Of a stretch of 64,000 nucleotides of DNA, positions 1 to 7,247 are shown in pieces. The stretch lies in NCBI GenBank assembly GCA_024398715.1, contig JAKSIP010000009.1, positions 1-64,000 on the forward strand. The letters are read 5' to 3'. This stretch comes from Bacteroidaceae bacterium (lineage in GTDB: Bacteria > Bacteroidota > Bacteroidia > Bacteroidales > Bacteroidaceae). The notes below the pieces were generated by a model. That model was not told the DNA's origin and searched no databases. It saw only the letters and a list, made by a program, of their open reading frames with translations. A program made the translations under genes and the position numbers. Within the stretch, counting starts at the first letter, position 1, and the number at the start of each line of letters is the position of its first letter.

Positions 1-119
1 TCCAGATAGAGCAATGCCGATACAACCGTGTTCGACAGCTCAGGGGTAATCGTGTCACCGATAAACACGATTCTGCTCTGAAGTAACAGAGTGCCCAGAC
101 TTACATTTTCTTGTACCAT
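1..119 (-). CDS. ClpP-like serine protease, 5' part only (cut by window edge)
   Basis: The first 39 codons of a minus-strand gene run off the left edge. The translation contains LLLQSRIVFIGDTITPELSN followed by TVVSALLYL. This is the pattern of the ClpP N-terminal region: a short lead, then R-I-[VI]-[FY]-[IL]-G, then a helix ending in A-x-L-L-x-L-E. ATG at 117-119 is the only reasonable start because an in-frame TGA lies four codons upstream. ClpP proteins are serine peptidases with a Ser-His-Asp triad that is not visible here. The gene follows two small genes on the same strand next to a retron island, so it may be an accessory or phage-type ClpP and not the housekeeping one. I infer the family from the N-terminus alone. 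Confidence 0.6.
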   Translation of the reverse strand, partial: MVQENVSLGTLLLQSRIVFIGDTITPELSNTVVSALLYL

Positions 120-199
120 AGTTATTCGTCATTTTTGAATTACGGTGCAAAATTCACCCGGTCCAATGTAAAATAATGGCAACAGTAAAGAAAATTGCG

Positions 200-352
200 C
201 TATTTTGCGAAAATATCTACATATTCTTTGATGTCTCTCGGTCTGCGAAGGAACGCAACACTGGCAGACATCAGCGCTATACGGCGGTTGTTGTAGTTGA
301 TGAAAAGTTCCGGAGAGAACCTCACATCCCTCATTTTTACGATTTCGTCCAT
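200..352 (-). CDS. Small protein of unknown function, 50 residues
   Basis: A 50-codon frame starts at ATG 350-352 and ends at TAG 200-202. The product is hydrophilic with alternating charge (start MDEIVKMRDVRFSPELF, end IKEYVDIFAK). The composition looks protein-like, whereas the overlapping longer frame on the same strand is rich in Cys, His and Arg. No family is recognised. It sits 17 bases after the stop of the gene at 370 and about 80 bases before the ClpP-like gene on the same strand, so the three may be one transcript. Confidence 0.45.
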   Translation of the reverse strand: MDEIVKMRDVRFSPELFINYNNRRIALMSASVAFLRRPRDIKEYVDIFAK

Positions 353-369
353 AGTTGCGGTATATAGTT

Positions 370-663
370 CTATTCGACATTTCTCAGAATTTCACTGAGG
401 GGCATGTCAGCTAAAAATTCATAATCTTCGTCAGTAAGGGGTTCATTGAAGATGTGCATGACCGGCTCGAATATTCTTCTTATTGCTGAGATATATTCTT
501 CCCGGCTTCCTTTGGGAAGGGATTCAAACATGGCATTCGTGATGAAGTAGTTAATCATCATGCTCCTGTCCAGTTCCTTCTTTATCTCTTGTCCATCTTT
601 ATCCATGTGTAAATCAGCGATTAAATGTTTGACATTATTTCTCGTAACCCAGTTTCGCGGCAA
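370..663 (-). CDS. Hypothetical protein, possibly the 3' end of a larger gene
   Basis: The frame encodes an acidic, helix-rich protein with a tail of the type LTDEDYEFLADMPLSEILRN. The first start-type codon is TTG at 661-663. The frame stays open upstream to 711 and still reads like protein there (KTLLFLDAIKIHRELGHLP), yet it contains no ATG. The gene may therefore have lost its 5' end, with the break near 712, where decayed sequence begins. I do not recognise the family. It lies upstream of the 50-residue gene and the ClpP-like gene on the same strand. Confidence 0.45.
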   Translation of the reverse strand: MPRNWVTRNNVKHLIADLHMDKDGQEIKKELDRSMMINYFITNAMFESLPKGSREEYISAIRRIFEPVMHIFNEPLTDEDYEFLADMPLSEILRNVE

Positions 664-1188
664 ATGTCCTAACTCGCGATGTATTTTGATGGCATCAAGA
701 AATAAAAGTGTCTTTTATCTGATAATTCCTTCTTGTTACTCAAGGGCTTTCCACCTCTGCTCGCTCAAGGCAGCCCGAGGATGCTCTCCTGGTTGAAGTC
801 TGAATTCCGTTCTCCTTCTGCTGTTTCTATTTCCGCTTTATTCTGATGTTCCAGTCTGCTGTCGGAACAGGTCGGCGAGGGGAGACGCTGGCTTGACACT
901 GACGGCATCTGATATTGTCCGTTCCTTTGGGTCGTGGCTTTCCACTGTGGAGCCTTTGGTCGGGATGGGACTGGCCATGTCGTTCTTCATCACGCTATGC
1001 CCGTGTTCAAGGCCGTATTTCCACGAACAGTACGTCACTGCTTTGTACTTCTTGGCATGTCACGGCTGCCGAAACGGCAAGGCTGATGTTCTGTGTGCGT
1101 CCTGTCTGGTACTCAGTGTCACTTTCTGACCCGCTTAATCTGACTGCTCCCAGTATTCTCGAATTAACCTCTTTCACTCTGCCTAATT
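664..1188. other. Stretch without a recognisable gene, probably decayed
   Basis: Short frames on both strands are interrupted by stops and none has a convincing start or family signature. Minus-strand pieces between about 770 and 1040 have some protein-like composition in shifting frames (for example a tail PLADLFRQQTGTSE ending near 838). This is what a gene broken by frameshifts would look like. No inverted terminal repeats of an insertion sequence were seen. Confidence 0.4.
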
Positions 1189-1482
1189 TTGGTTGACTAC
1201 TTGTATGTCTTATCCCTGCTAAGAGTTGACTCAAGTTTACAGGACAGTCCTGCCGGTAGCCTTGAATGGCGCGAACTGGTACTCAATGCTGACGATGCCG
1301 GTTTGCAACCGGAACAGCGTACGGCGCTAAGGAAAGAGAAGTCATACCCACTTGACACGGAAATATTCGACTATGCCGGAATCTGCCGATTCTATCTGGG
1401 ACTTGCTGACCAGATAAAGATTGTGGAGTCGCCGGGGTTTCAGCAATATGTAGATATTTATGTCGATGGATATCTTAAATAA
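1189..1482 (+). pseudogene. Remnant resembling the C-terminal end of a WYL-domain regulator
   Basis: The plus-strand frame has only a TTG start. It reads LEWRELVLNADDAGLQPEQR, then a segment with YPLDTEIFDYAGICRFYLG, then LADQIKIVESPGFQQYVD. The last part resembles the C-terminal extension of WYL regulators, where a predicted strand, a G-x-x-x-x-[IV]-x-[IV]-x-x-P motif and a final helix follow the WYL core. The WYL core and the DNA-binding domain are absent, and upstream sequence is decayed. I read it as a relic of a second WYL regulator; the intact one is at 7248-8336. The assignment rests on pattern only. Confidence 0.4.
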
Positions 1483-1657
1483 TAATATAATTCCCCAAAA
1501 GTGCATTTTGTTTCCAGCCTTTGTTGAATGCTGCTACTGGAATGACTGGAAGGGACTTGTCAAGGAACGGTCGTCAGTACGATTTGACGGAGAGAGAGAA
1601 ATTGAGGTAAAGACCATCAGAAACACGACAGTATATATATTAGATGTTGTTTTTTAG
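1460..1657 (+). CDS. Short frame of uncertain status
   Basis: This 65-codon frame starts inside the WYL-like remnant and ends inside the 3' end of the convergent HEPN gene. Its second half (FVECCYWNDWKGLVKER and a beta-rich tail ending YILDVVF) looks like the C-terminal part of a real protein, but the first part does not. It may be another fragment in the decayed zone. No function can be given. Confidence 0.22.
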   Translation: MSMDILNNNIIPQKCILFPAFVECCYWNDWKGLVKERSSVRFDGEREIEVKTIRNTTVYILDVVF

Positions 1658-2344
1658 TATTTCCTCAATTTTGTTAACAAATCGGATCAATGTTCTTCGA
1701 TAGTCACTCTCTGTTTGATATTTGACATCTTGCAAGTTCTCTTTCATCCCACCGCGGTGAAAGTTGTCGTTCCTTATTTCTCGCAATGTCTGCAGATTCT
1801 TGCTTGTATAATCGTATATCCCGGCTTTTGGATCAAACGGAAAATACTGGTTGCAGAAGGCAGAAAGTTTGTTGTAGATAGGTATGTCGCCAATATTTAC
1901 CTCGCGGCCATTTCTTCGATAAGGATATTTGTCTGCTTGTGTATTGTACTCTATATCGTATAAAACGCTGGATATGTCGTTGCTATATCTTACAGAATAG
2001 TAATAGTTCATAATATTTTCCACCTGTAGAAAAGCATTGATGCAGAATGAATGGAATCGTTCATCATCACTAATTGTTAAGTTCAGAGCAACATTTTCCA
2101 TCCTGAGATTATCGACCAGAAGTTGGTTCCTAACATATTCATCCTTGACAAATGAATAATCAAGGCTGTTCTTCCCTCGGAGTTGAAGGGCTTCTCGGAT
2201 TTCATTGATATCCTTTTTAATGTCAAGGTCTCCTTCTAGGACTGTTGCCTGAAGGCCGGCTATGAACTCCTTATTTTCAGGGTCAGAATACACCTGCTTT
2301 ACAAAATTAAGGAGATGAATTAGTTCTTGTTTTCCCTGTCCCAT
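1640..2344 (-). CDS. HEPN-motif protein, probable retron effector
   Basis: This 234-residue protein has no signal peptide or membrane segment. Residues 191-196 are RNDNFH, an exact RNxxxH signature of HEPN nucleases, placed after a helix (LQTLREI). An earlier helical segment, AFLQVENIMNYYYSVRY (104-120), fits the first half of a HEPN fold. HEPN proteins are typically metal-independent ribonucleases used as toxins or abortive-infection effectors. The ATG at 2342-2344 lies inside the 3' end of the reverse transcriptase gene, overlapping it by 25 bases in another frame. The two proteins are therefore almost certainly translationally coupled. The position directly downstream of a retron reverse transcriptase is where retron effectors are encoded. 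Cleavage activity and target are inferred. The N-terminal ~100 residues match nothing I know. Confidence 0.7.
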   Translation of the reverse strand: MGQGKQELIHLLNFVKQVYSDPENKEFIAGLQATVLEGDLDIKKDINEIREALQLRGKNSLDYSFVKDEYVRNQLLVDNLRMENVALNLTISDDERFHSFCINAFLQVENIMNYYYSVRYSNDISSVLYDIEYNTQADKYPYRRNGREVNIGDIPIYNKLSAFCNQYFPFDPKAGIYDYTSKNLQTLREIRNDNFHRGGMKENLQDVKYQTESDYRRTLIRFVNKIEEILKNNI

Positions 2345-3897
2345 TCAGATAAAATGCTAAGATTGGTAAAATTATTTTCAATGAGTTTTTGAAGGACGCT
2401 AGATATGGCCACATCATTAACTGCACCATTACCCTTGGCCTGTTTATGTTGGGCAATCCCGTTCTCTTCAATGAAATCCGCTTGTGTAGTGCTAGGTGAC
2501 AATCGAGGGTCTCCATTTTCAATCATCCAAAAGGATTTTCCGTTCGCTCTTGTTTGCTTTACAATATAGAATTTTTCCTTGAGTTGCTTGAAAGTAAGGT
2601 CTGATTTGCCATTGAGTACTAAATCTACACTATTCCTGCATGACTTACTTAGAATCACCCAAATATTCTTCTTCTGAAACCTGGTAACAGCTCCAAGGTT
2701 TTCGGGAGAATGGTCTGTGTCTGCTTTTTTATACTGGAATTGGACTGAAGTGTGATATTCCTTTTCAAAGGTTGAAATCGTGTACACCAGCTCAATGCCA
2801 CAGGTATTCTGATCGGCCTTATTTCCTATCAGTGAGTCAAATTTTTTTGATAGCCGTAGGTATGAAGGATCGTCTTTTCCTTTGATCATTTTCATGTACA
2901 TCATTTTACCTTTGATGACATGGATCATATAGTCAGTTCCCATGATTACGTCATTGGGTTTGTTTGCTGTGTAATGATTGCTGAACCTTGCAAATGCTGC
3001 TTCGTAACCGTAGCGTTCCCAAATGAAGAGCAACGATTGAAGTTCTCTTGTGAACTGTCTTGTGACATTTACTTTTGAATTGACGACCAATCCCGTTACT
3101 TCCTGGCGCATTGATTTCCCCTGAAGCCTTGTCTTCCCTTCGTTTATGCGGAAGTTTTGATCATTGATAATATGGCGGAGCTCCATCATAAATTCGCCAT
3201 CCTTCTGATAAACATTATGGGAACTGCTGAATGTGATATCATCTGCATATCTTGTGCAGTTCAAATCAAAGCGTTTTGCTAATCCCTTAAGCCGATGATC
3301 AAGTTTTCGGCACACAATGTTTGTGAGAATAGGTGAACATGGAGAACCTTGTGGAAGAACATATTTAAATCTATCTTCATCACAGGATGCTTCTGCGTTT
3401 TCGACTCGCATGCAGCACAATCCAGCAATTATATTTGCCGCTTCCCTGGGGAAATTCATCGGTGGGATTTGCAATACAGCCCATATTCTTGCCTGGCTAA
3501 TGCTAGGAAAAAAATCTTTTATGTCGGTGTTGAAGACATAATTCATTCCTTTATGGACCACTGAGTTGTCAACTACTGATTTCCCCGGCAGAAAGCCCTG
3601 AGCAATGTCCGATGGCTCATAGAGTGCTTGGAATATCACATTCAGGCATGTCTGAATGGATTTCAGACTTTTTGTGGGAGCGGAGATTTCCCTGAAACCT
3701 CCCGATTTCTTTGCTATCTTGAAATGCTTGTAGGCCCTCGTTGCTCTTGAAGGATTGCAGTAGTAGGTGATGAGCTTCAAGCAGAAAGGATGGTACTTCT
3801 CCCCATAGATGTCTTTCTTTACAGAATTAAGGAGAAATAACAAATCCTTGCTGGAATGGATTTCAGTTATTGCTTTGCGAATCTGTTCCTGTGTCAT
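2320..3897 (-). CDS. Retron-type reverse transcriptase with long C-terminal extension
   Basis: This 525-residue protein carries the palm and fingers motifs in order: GGFREISAP (67-75), NSVVH (111-115, a variant of the retron NAxxH motif), FNTDIKDFFPSI (122-133), LPQGSPCSPILTN (181-193), RYADDITF with catalytic YADD (217-220), and VTG (267-269), the retron hallmark. Known retron enzymes copy the msd part of their own RNA into a branched RNA-DNA hybrid. ATG 3895-3897 is preferred over the adjacent TTG at 3898. The protein is about 150-200 residues longer than common retron enzymes; residues from about 320 onward match no domain I know. An msr-msd-like RNA lies directly upstream and a coupled HEPN gene overlaps the 3' end. 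There is no maturase or endonuclease domain of group II introns. Confidence 0.88.
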   Translation of the reverse strand: MTQEQIRKAITEIHSSKDLLFLLNSVKKDIYGEKYHPFCLKLITYYCNPSRATRAYKHFKIAKKSGGFREISAPTKSLKSIQTCLNVIFQALYEPSDIAQGFLPGKSVVDNSVVHKGMNYVFNTDIKDFFPSISQARIWAVLQIPPMNFPREAANIIAGLCCMRVENAEASCDEDRFKYVLPQGSPCSPILTNIVCRKLDHRLKGLAKRFDLNCTRYADDITFSSSHNVYQKDGEFMMELRHIINDQNFRINEGKTRLQGKSMRQEVTGLVVNSKVNVTRQFTRELQSLLFIWERYGYEAAFARFSNHYTANKPNDVIMGTDYMIHVIKGKMMYMKMIKGKDDPSYLRLSKKFDSLIGNKADQNTCGIELVYTISTFEKEYHTSVQFQYKKADTDHSPENLGAVTRFQKKNIWVILSKSCRNSVDLVLNGKSDLTFKQLKEKFYIVKQTRANGKSFWMIENGDPRLSPSTTQADFIEENGIAQHKQAKGNGAVNDVAISSVLQKLIENNFTNLSILSEWDRENKN

Positions 3898-3916
3898 CAA
3901 CTATGCGTGGAATAAA

Positions 3917-4129
3917 GGTTTGAAATATGCCTGCACTCGTTTTCTTTGTATATGAAATGCAATTTCACATTATATATATCATTCGACATCTTTCATCATA
4001 ATACGAAGTATAAGATATGAAATATCTGAAATGACGCTCTAACGTTATTCCTCAAGTTCCCCTGAGGCCAGTGCATGTCAAATATGACATACTGAGTCAA
4101 AAGTTTGTGACAGGCATATTTCAAAGACC
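3917..4129 (-). ncRNA. Retron msr-msd RNA (template and primer RNA)
   Basis: A perfect 15-bp inverted repeat bounds the gap upstream of the reverse transcriptase: CAGGCATATTTCAAA at 4111-4125 and its exact reverse complement at 3919-3933. Flanking GG (3917-3918) and CC (4128-4129) can pair across a small bulge. This is the a1/a2 arrangement of retrons, with the reverse transcriptase start 20 bases downstream. On the minus strand the msr part shows two hairpins: a 6-bp stem with a 4-base loop at 4075-4090, and CCTCA/TGAGG at 4050-4067. The msd part has a long imperfect hairpin at 3991-4022 with inner stem ATAC-loop-GTAT, and another at 3953-3967 (6-bp stem, 3-base loop). A candidate branch G is at or near 4111. 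The exact msr/msd boundary and branch point are inferred. Confidence 0.85.
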
Positions 4130-4139
4130 TAATGTGTTA

Positions 4140-4182
4140 CAAATATATGGAATATAGTCCTTCCTTGTATGTTGCAAAGGTA
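4140..4182 (-). promoter_or_regulatory. Candidate promoter of the retron
   Basis: Two exact Bacteroidetes -7 boxes lie on the minus strand. TATATTTG at 4140-4147 would start transcription near 4133, right at the edge of the msr repeat. TACCTTTG at 4175-4182 would give a leader of about 40 bases. No well-spaced TTTG -33 box was found for either. The retron may also be read through from the propeller gene, which ends at 4218. Confidence 0.45.
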
Positions 4183-4217
4183 AACTTTTTTTACGAATTC
4201 TATTTTCGCGATTTGTA

Positions 4218-7200
4218 TCAGCAAAGATGAAGATTTCTGATTACCACCACACCGTCATCGCTCACGGATAGAAGGTGCTTGTCATCATGCGAAAAAGCGA
4301 CCATGCTTACAGTTCTTGTTCCAGTATTAGCTATTCCCGATCCATGGTCATTATAGCTGCAGATTTCTTTTCCCGGGTCGTCTGCAGACCTGAGGTATAC
4401 GGATGTTGATGGCTGGTGCCCCCATTGTCTGTTCTGGCTATTCCCTGATCTTATATATCCTTGCTCTGATAAGGCGAAGTACTTTCCGCTTGGACTGAAA
4501 GTCAGGAAATTTCGTCCGCGGATTTCAATTGGGTCAAGGTCTTTTACGTTTCTCAAGAATGTTCTTGGTGTTGAGTCGTAATATGCAATCAGCCCTTTCT
4601 TCGTAAATGCAGAGACCCAAACAGCGTTTGTGTCAGTTGAGGTAACTATGATGCTGTTATTGTTTATGTCGAATAGAAGGAAAAGACCTCCAATTGACTG
4701 GCCGCTTTGTGGATCAAAAGTATTATCGGGATACCTTCCGGCAATGGCAATATATTTCGAATCAAATGAAAACGAAACATAATTTAGGAACCATAGAGGA
4801 GTACCGATTGTAATTCGAGTACTGTGGCCAGATAGCCTGTTCTTTACAACGAGATATTCTGTTCGTTTGATAACATATTGGGAAAAGTCATCTGTGAACC
4901 TTACAAAATACAATATCGCTTCATTAATTTCTTTACGGCTTTGTGGCGCCTCACATGGAACGGTATAACATCTTATATCAGACTCGGAAACTGTGATATC
5001 TTTCCATCTTTTGACGCCTGCGATCTTCTTATTAACCGCACTCGTGAATAAGGACGGATAGGCCTTCATGAAAGAAATGCGTTTACTTATCATATCCTCA
5101 TCAGATTCTTTGATAGGGGGAATGTTGTATGCGCTAGTTATTTCATTGTATTCTTTGACAGAGACGCCGCTGTTTGTGCGTAAGTCATGATAGTCGATAT
5201 TCCCGACCCCATCTACGGCGCATTTATCCAGTTCAGGTTTTTCCATAAACAGGTCTCCATTGGGACTACAAAATTTGTATTCAGAAAGCTCTAGCGCGTC
5301 TAGATATTGTCCTGTAATAGGGTCTATAACTCTTGGCTTGGCACTAGAGTTACCAGCAAAAACAATTTCAGAACGGTATCCGTTGAAATGCTGCACGAAT
5401 TTCTCGTTGTCAAAACATTGCACACTCCCATCATTTAGATCCATGCAGGAAAATGCACCTTCAGAATCTGAATAGACTATATGTTTCCCGTCACCAGAGA
5501 ATAGAACGTTCTTGTATATTGATGCGTCAAAAATCTTGTTGAGTATACTTTTTTGGGAATATGCCCCATCGGTTTTGTCCCACAAGTATTCATCTATTGC
5601 CAAGACATTTCCAAACCTATCCTTTTGGCCTGCAATTATGCAATCTGCATCGTCTGAGATAGAAAGCACTATGTTGTAATTATTCAATTCTTTAGGTAGC
5701 TCTTTAATCTTGCCCTCGCGCGTTAGTGCATATATTATCCGGGAGGCGTCTTGCATAAGCAACCTCCCTCCACATTTGTAATACGAGATAATATCAGAAC
5801 ATTTTATGCTGTTGTCAAACAGATTCAATAAGGTGTAGTGCCCACTTACGCCTTTGATAGAAATGAATCCGTATTCAGCCAGGATATTGGAATCTTGGTA
5901 CGAGCCCATCAACTTTACTGTGGATTCGTAAGCACCGGAGAATAGGATTGCCCCATTCTCGGAAACTATCTTATTACTTCCGTCCGAGAAAGATGTTTCC
6001 ATTACTATCTCCCTGCCGGCTTTTATTAACGTGGTTTCCCCAAAATCCAGGAGTGTTCCTTCTGAACTGATGAACTTTTTTTTTGAATAGTTGTCAACGC
6101 ATAGCATGGAGCCGAACTCATGGACAGTTGATGATTTATCAATGGCGATTTTGTCCCCGCTGTTTGCTTTGCAAATATAGGAGGAAGTCTCCCTTATGCC
6201 ATTTCCTGTGAGTTCGCATTCGTTTATTCGATAAAACAGTTCACCTTTTATGCAATTGAACTGCGTTACCTCTTTGAAATGGAATGATAATAATGACCTT
6301 GATGAAGCACTTATCGAATTGCATAGGTTATTGTATACTTCATTGGCCTGTTCGAATTCTTCCTTGGGGATGAGTTCGGCGCAACCAATTTTTATCAAAT
6401 CGCCGAATATGGGAATCTCCCCAACTTTTTCGTTTTTGCCACAATGCAGATCAAAAATAGAAAATGGTGATGAAACATACTTTGGATTCCTACCGATGTA
6501 GAACCCTTGATCTATTACTGTGACAACTGGCAGTGAAGACATTATTTCGCCAACTTGAGATAATGTAGCAAGTGAGAATATCTGTATCTTGTTGATTCCG
6601 ATGCAATATAATTCTTCAGCCTCAGAATTAATTTTGCAATCTTCAACATTGAACTTTAATAATCTGCCGTCATAGCAGATGATGTTGAAGAATGCCACTT
6701 CATTTGTCGAGGACTTGAGTATGGAACATACATCATTGCAAAATACAGGCTGCTCGTCCGAGCTCATAATTATGCAGGAAGCAGGTATGGAGTAAACAGA
6801 GTACCCACTCCTTTTTGAATGGAACAGAAGATAATCCTTGCTTAAATATTGTACCTCATCTGGAACAAGATTGATTTCTACATACTCCGCCCCGGTTTCA
6901 TTGTTATGGAAGTACATTCTGTCCGTCATCTTTATGAGAACCCACGGAGATATTGTTGATGTATATGCACCAGTCCCCCTGCCACCTCCGAGCTTTATCG
7001 CATCTTGGACGGTGACGAGTTCTTCATGAATTGACCGTCCTTCCGTGAAGAGCTTATGCTTCCCAGCGGCCAGCTTTTTCTGTACTTTTTCTCCGGCTCT
7101 CAGGTTTACAAGAGGATGGATTATACCGAGATGCTCATCCAAAATCATAACTGATTCCTGAGAATCGTTTGAGATGATGAAATCGGTATTGAGATATCCA

Positions 7201-7235
7201 TTATGAGGATGAATTTCAAAACGAATGTTTTCCAT
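4218..7235 (-). CDS. Large beta-propeller (WD40-like) protein of unknown function
   Basis: This 1005-residue protein has no signal peptide or membrane segment, so it is probably cytoplasmic. A beta-rich N-terminal domain (about 1-80) precedes a region rich in alternating beta strands. The last 200 residues hold clear blade motifs: YVSFSFDSKYIAIAGRY, FLTFSPSGKYFALSEQGY and MVAFSHDDKHLLSVSDDG followed by VVVIRN, in the style of WD40/PQQ-like propellers. No catalytic motif was found. Such propellers usually act as binding scaffolds or sensors. It starts 12 bases after the WYL regulator gene, so the two form an operon, and it ends about 90 bases before the retron RNA on the same strand. A sensor or adaptor role in a defence system is inferred from this context only. 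Confidence 0.65.
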   Translation of the reverse strand: MENIRFEIHPHNGYLNTDFIISNDSQESVMILDEHLGIIHPLVNLRAGEKVQKKLAAGKHKLFTEGRSIHEELVTVQDAIKLGGGRGTGAYTSTISPWVLIKMTDRMYFHNNETGAEYVEINLVPDEVQYLSKDYLLFHSKRSGYSVYSIPASCIIMSSDEQPVFCNDVCSILKSSTNEVAFFNIICYDGRLLKFNVEDCKINSEAEELYCIGINKIQIFSLATLSQVGEIMSSLPVVTVIDQGFYIGRNPKYVSSPFSIFDLHCGKNEKVGEIPIFGDLIKIGCAELIPKEEFEQANEVYNNLCNSISASSRSLLSFHFKEVTQFNCIKGELFYRINECELTGNGIRETSSYICKANSGDKIAIDKSSTVHEFGSMLCVDNYSKKKFISSEGTLLDFGETTLIKAGREIVMETSFSDGSNKIVSENGAILFSGAYESTVKLMGSYQDSNILAEYGFISIKGVSGHYTLLNLFDNSIKCSDIISYYKCGGRLLMQDASRIIYALTREGKIKELPKELNNYNIVLSISDDADCIIAGQKDRFGNVLAIDEYLWDKTDGAYSQKSILNKIFDASIYKNVLFSGDGKHIVYSDSEGAFSCMDLNDGSVQCFDNEKFVQHFNGYRSEIVFAGNSSAKPRVIDPITGQYLDALELSEYKFCSPNGDLFMEKPELDKCAVDGVGNIDYHDLRTNSGVSVKEYNEITSAYNIPPIKESDEDMISKRISFMKAYPSLFTSAVNKKIAGVKRWKDITVSESDIRCYTVPCEAPQSRKEINEAILYFVRFTDDFSQYVIKRTEYLVVKNRLSGHSTRITIGTPLWFLNYVSFSFDSKYIAIAGRYPDNTFDPQSGQSIGGLFLLFDINNNSIIVTSTDTNAVWVSAFTKKGLIAYYDSTPRTFLRNVKDLDPIEIRGRNFLTFSPSGKYFALSEQGYIRSGNSQNRQWGHQPSTSVYLRSADDPGKEICSYNDHGSGIANTGTRTVSMVAFSHDDKHLLSVSDDGVVVIRNLHLC

Positions 7236-7247
7236 ATTATTGGGTTG

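Noticed and set aside
129..380. 83-codon minus-strand frame
   Set aside because: Cys/His/Arg-rich composition and no family. The 50-codon frame at 200-352 inside it has a better protein-like composition and a good ATG.
2320..3897. Diversity-generating retroelement or group II intron
   Set aside because: No template/variable repeat pair was seen around the reverse transcriptase, and there is no maturase, endonuclease or intron RNA. The VTG and NxxxH motifs and the flanking a1/a2 repeat point to a retron.
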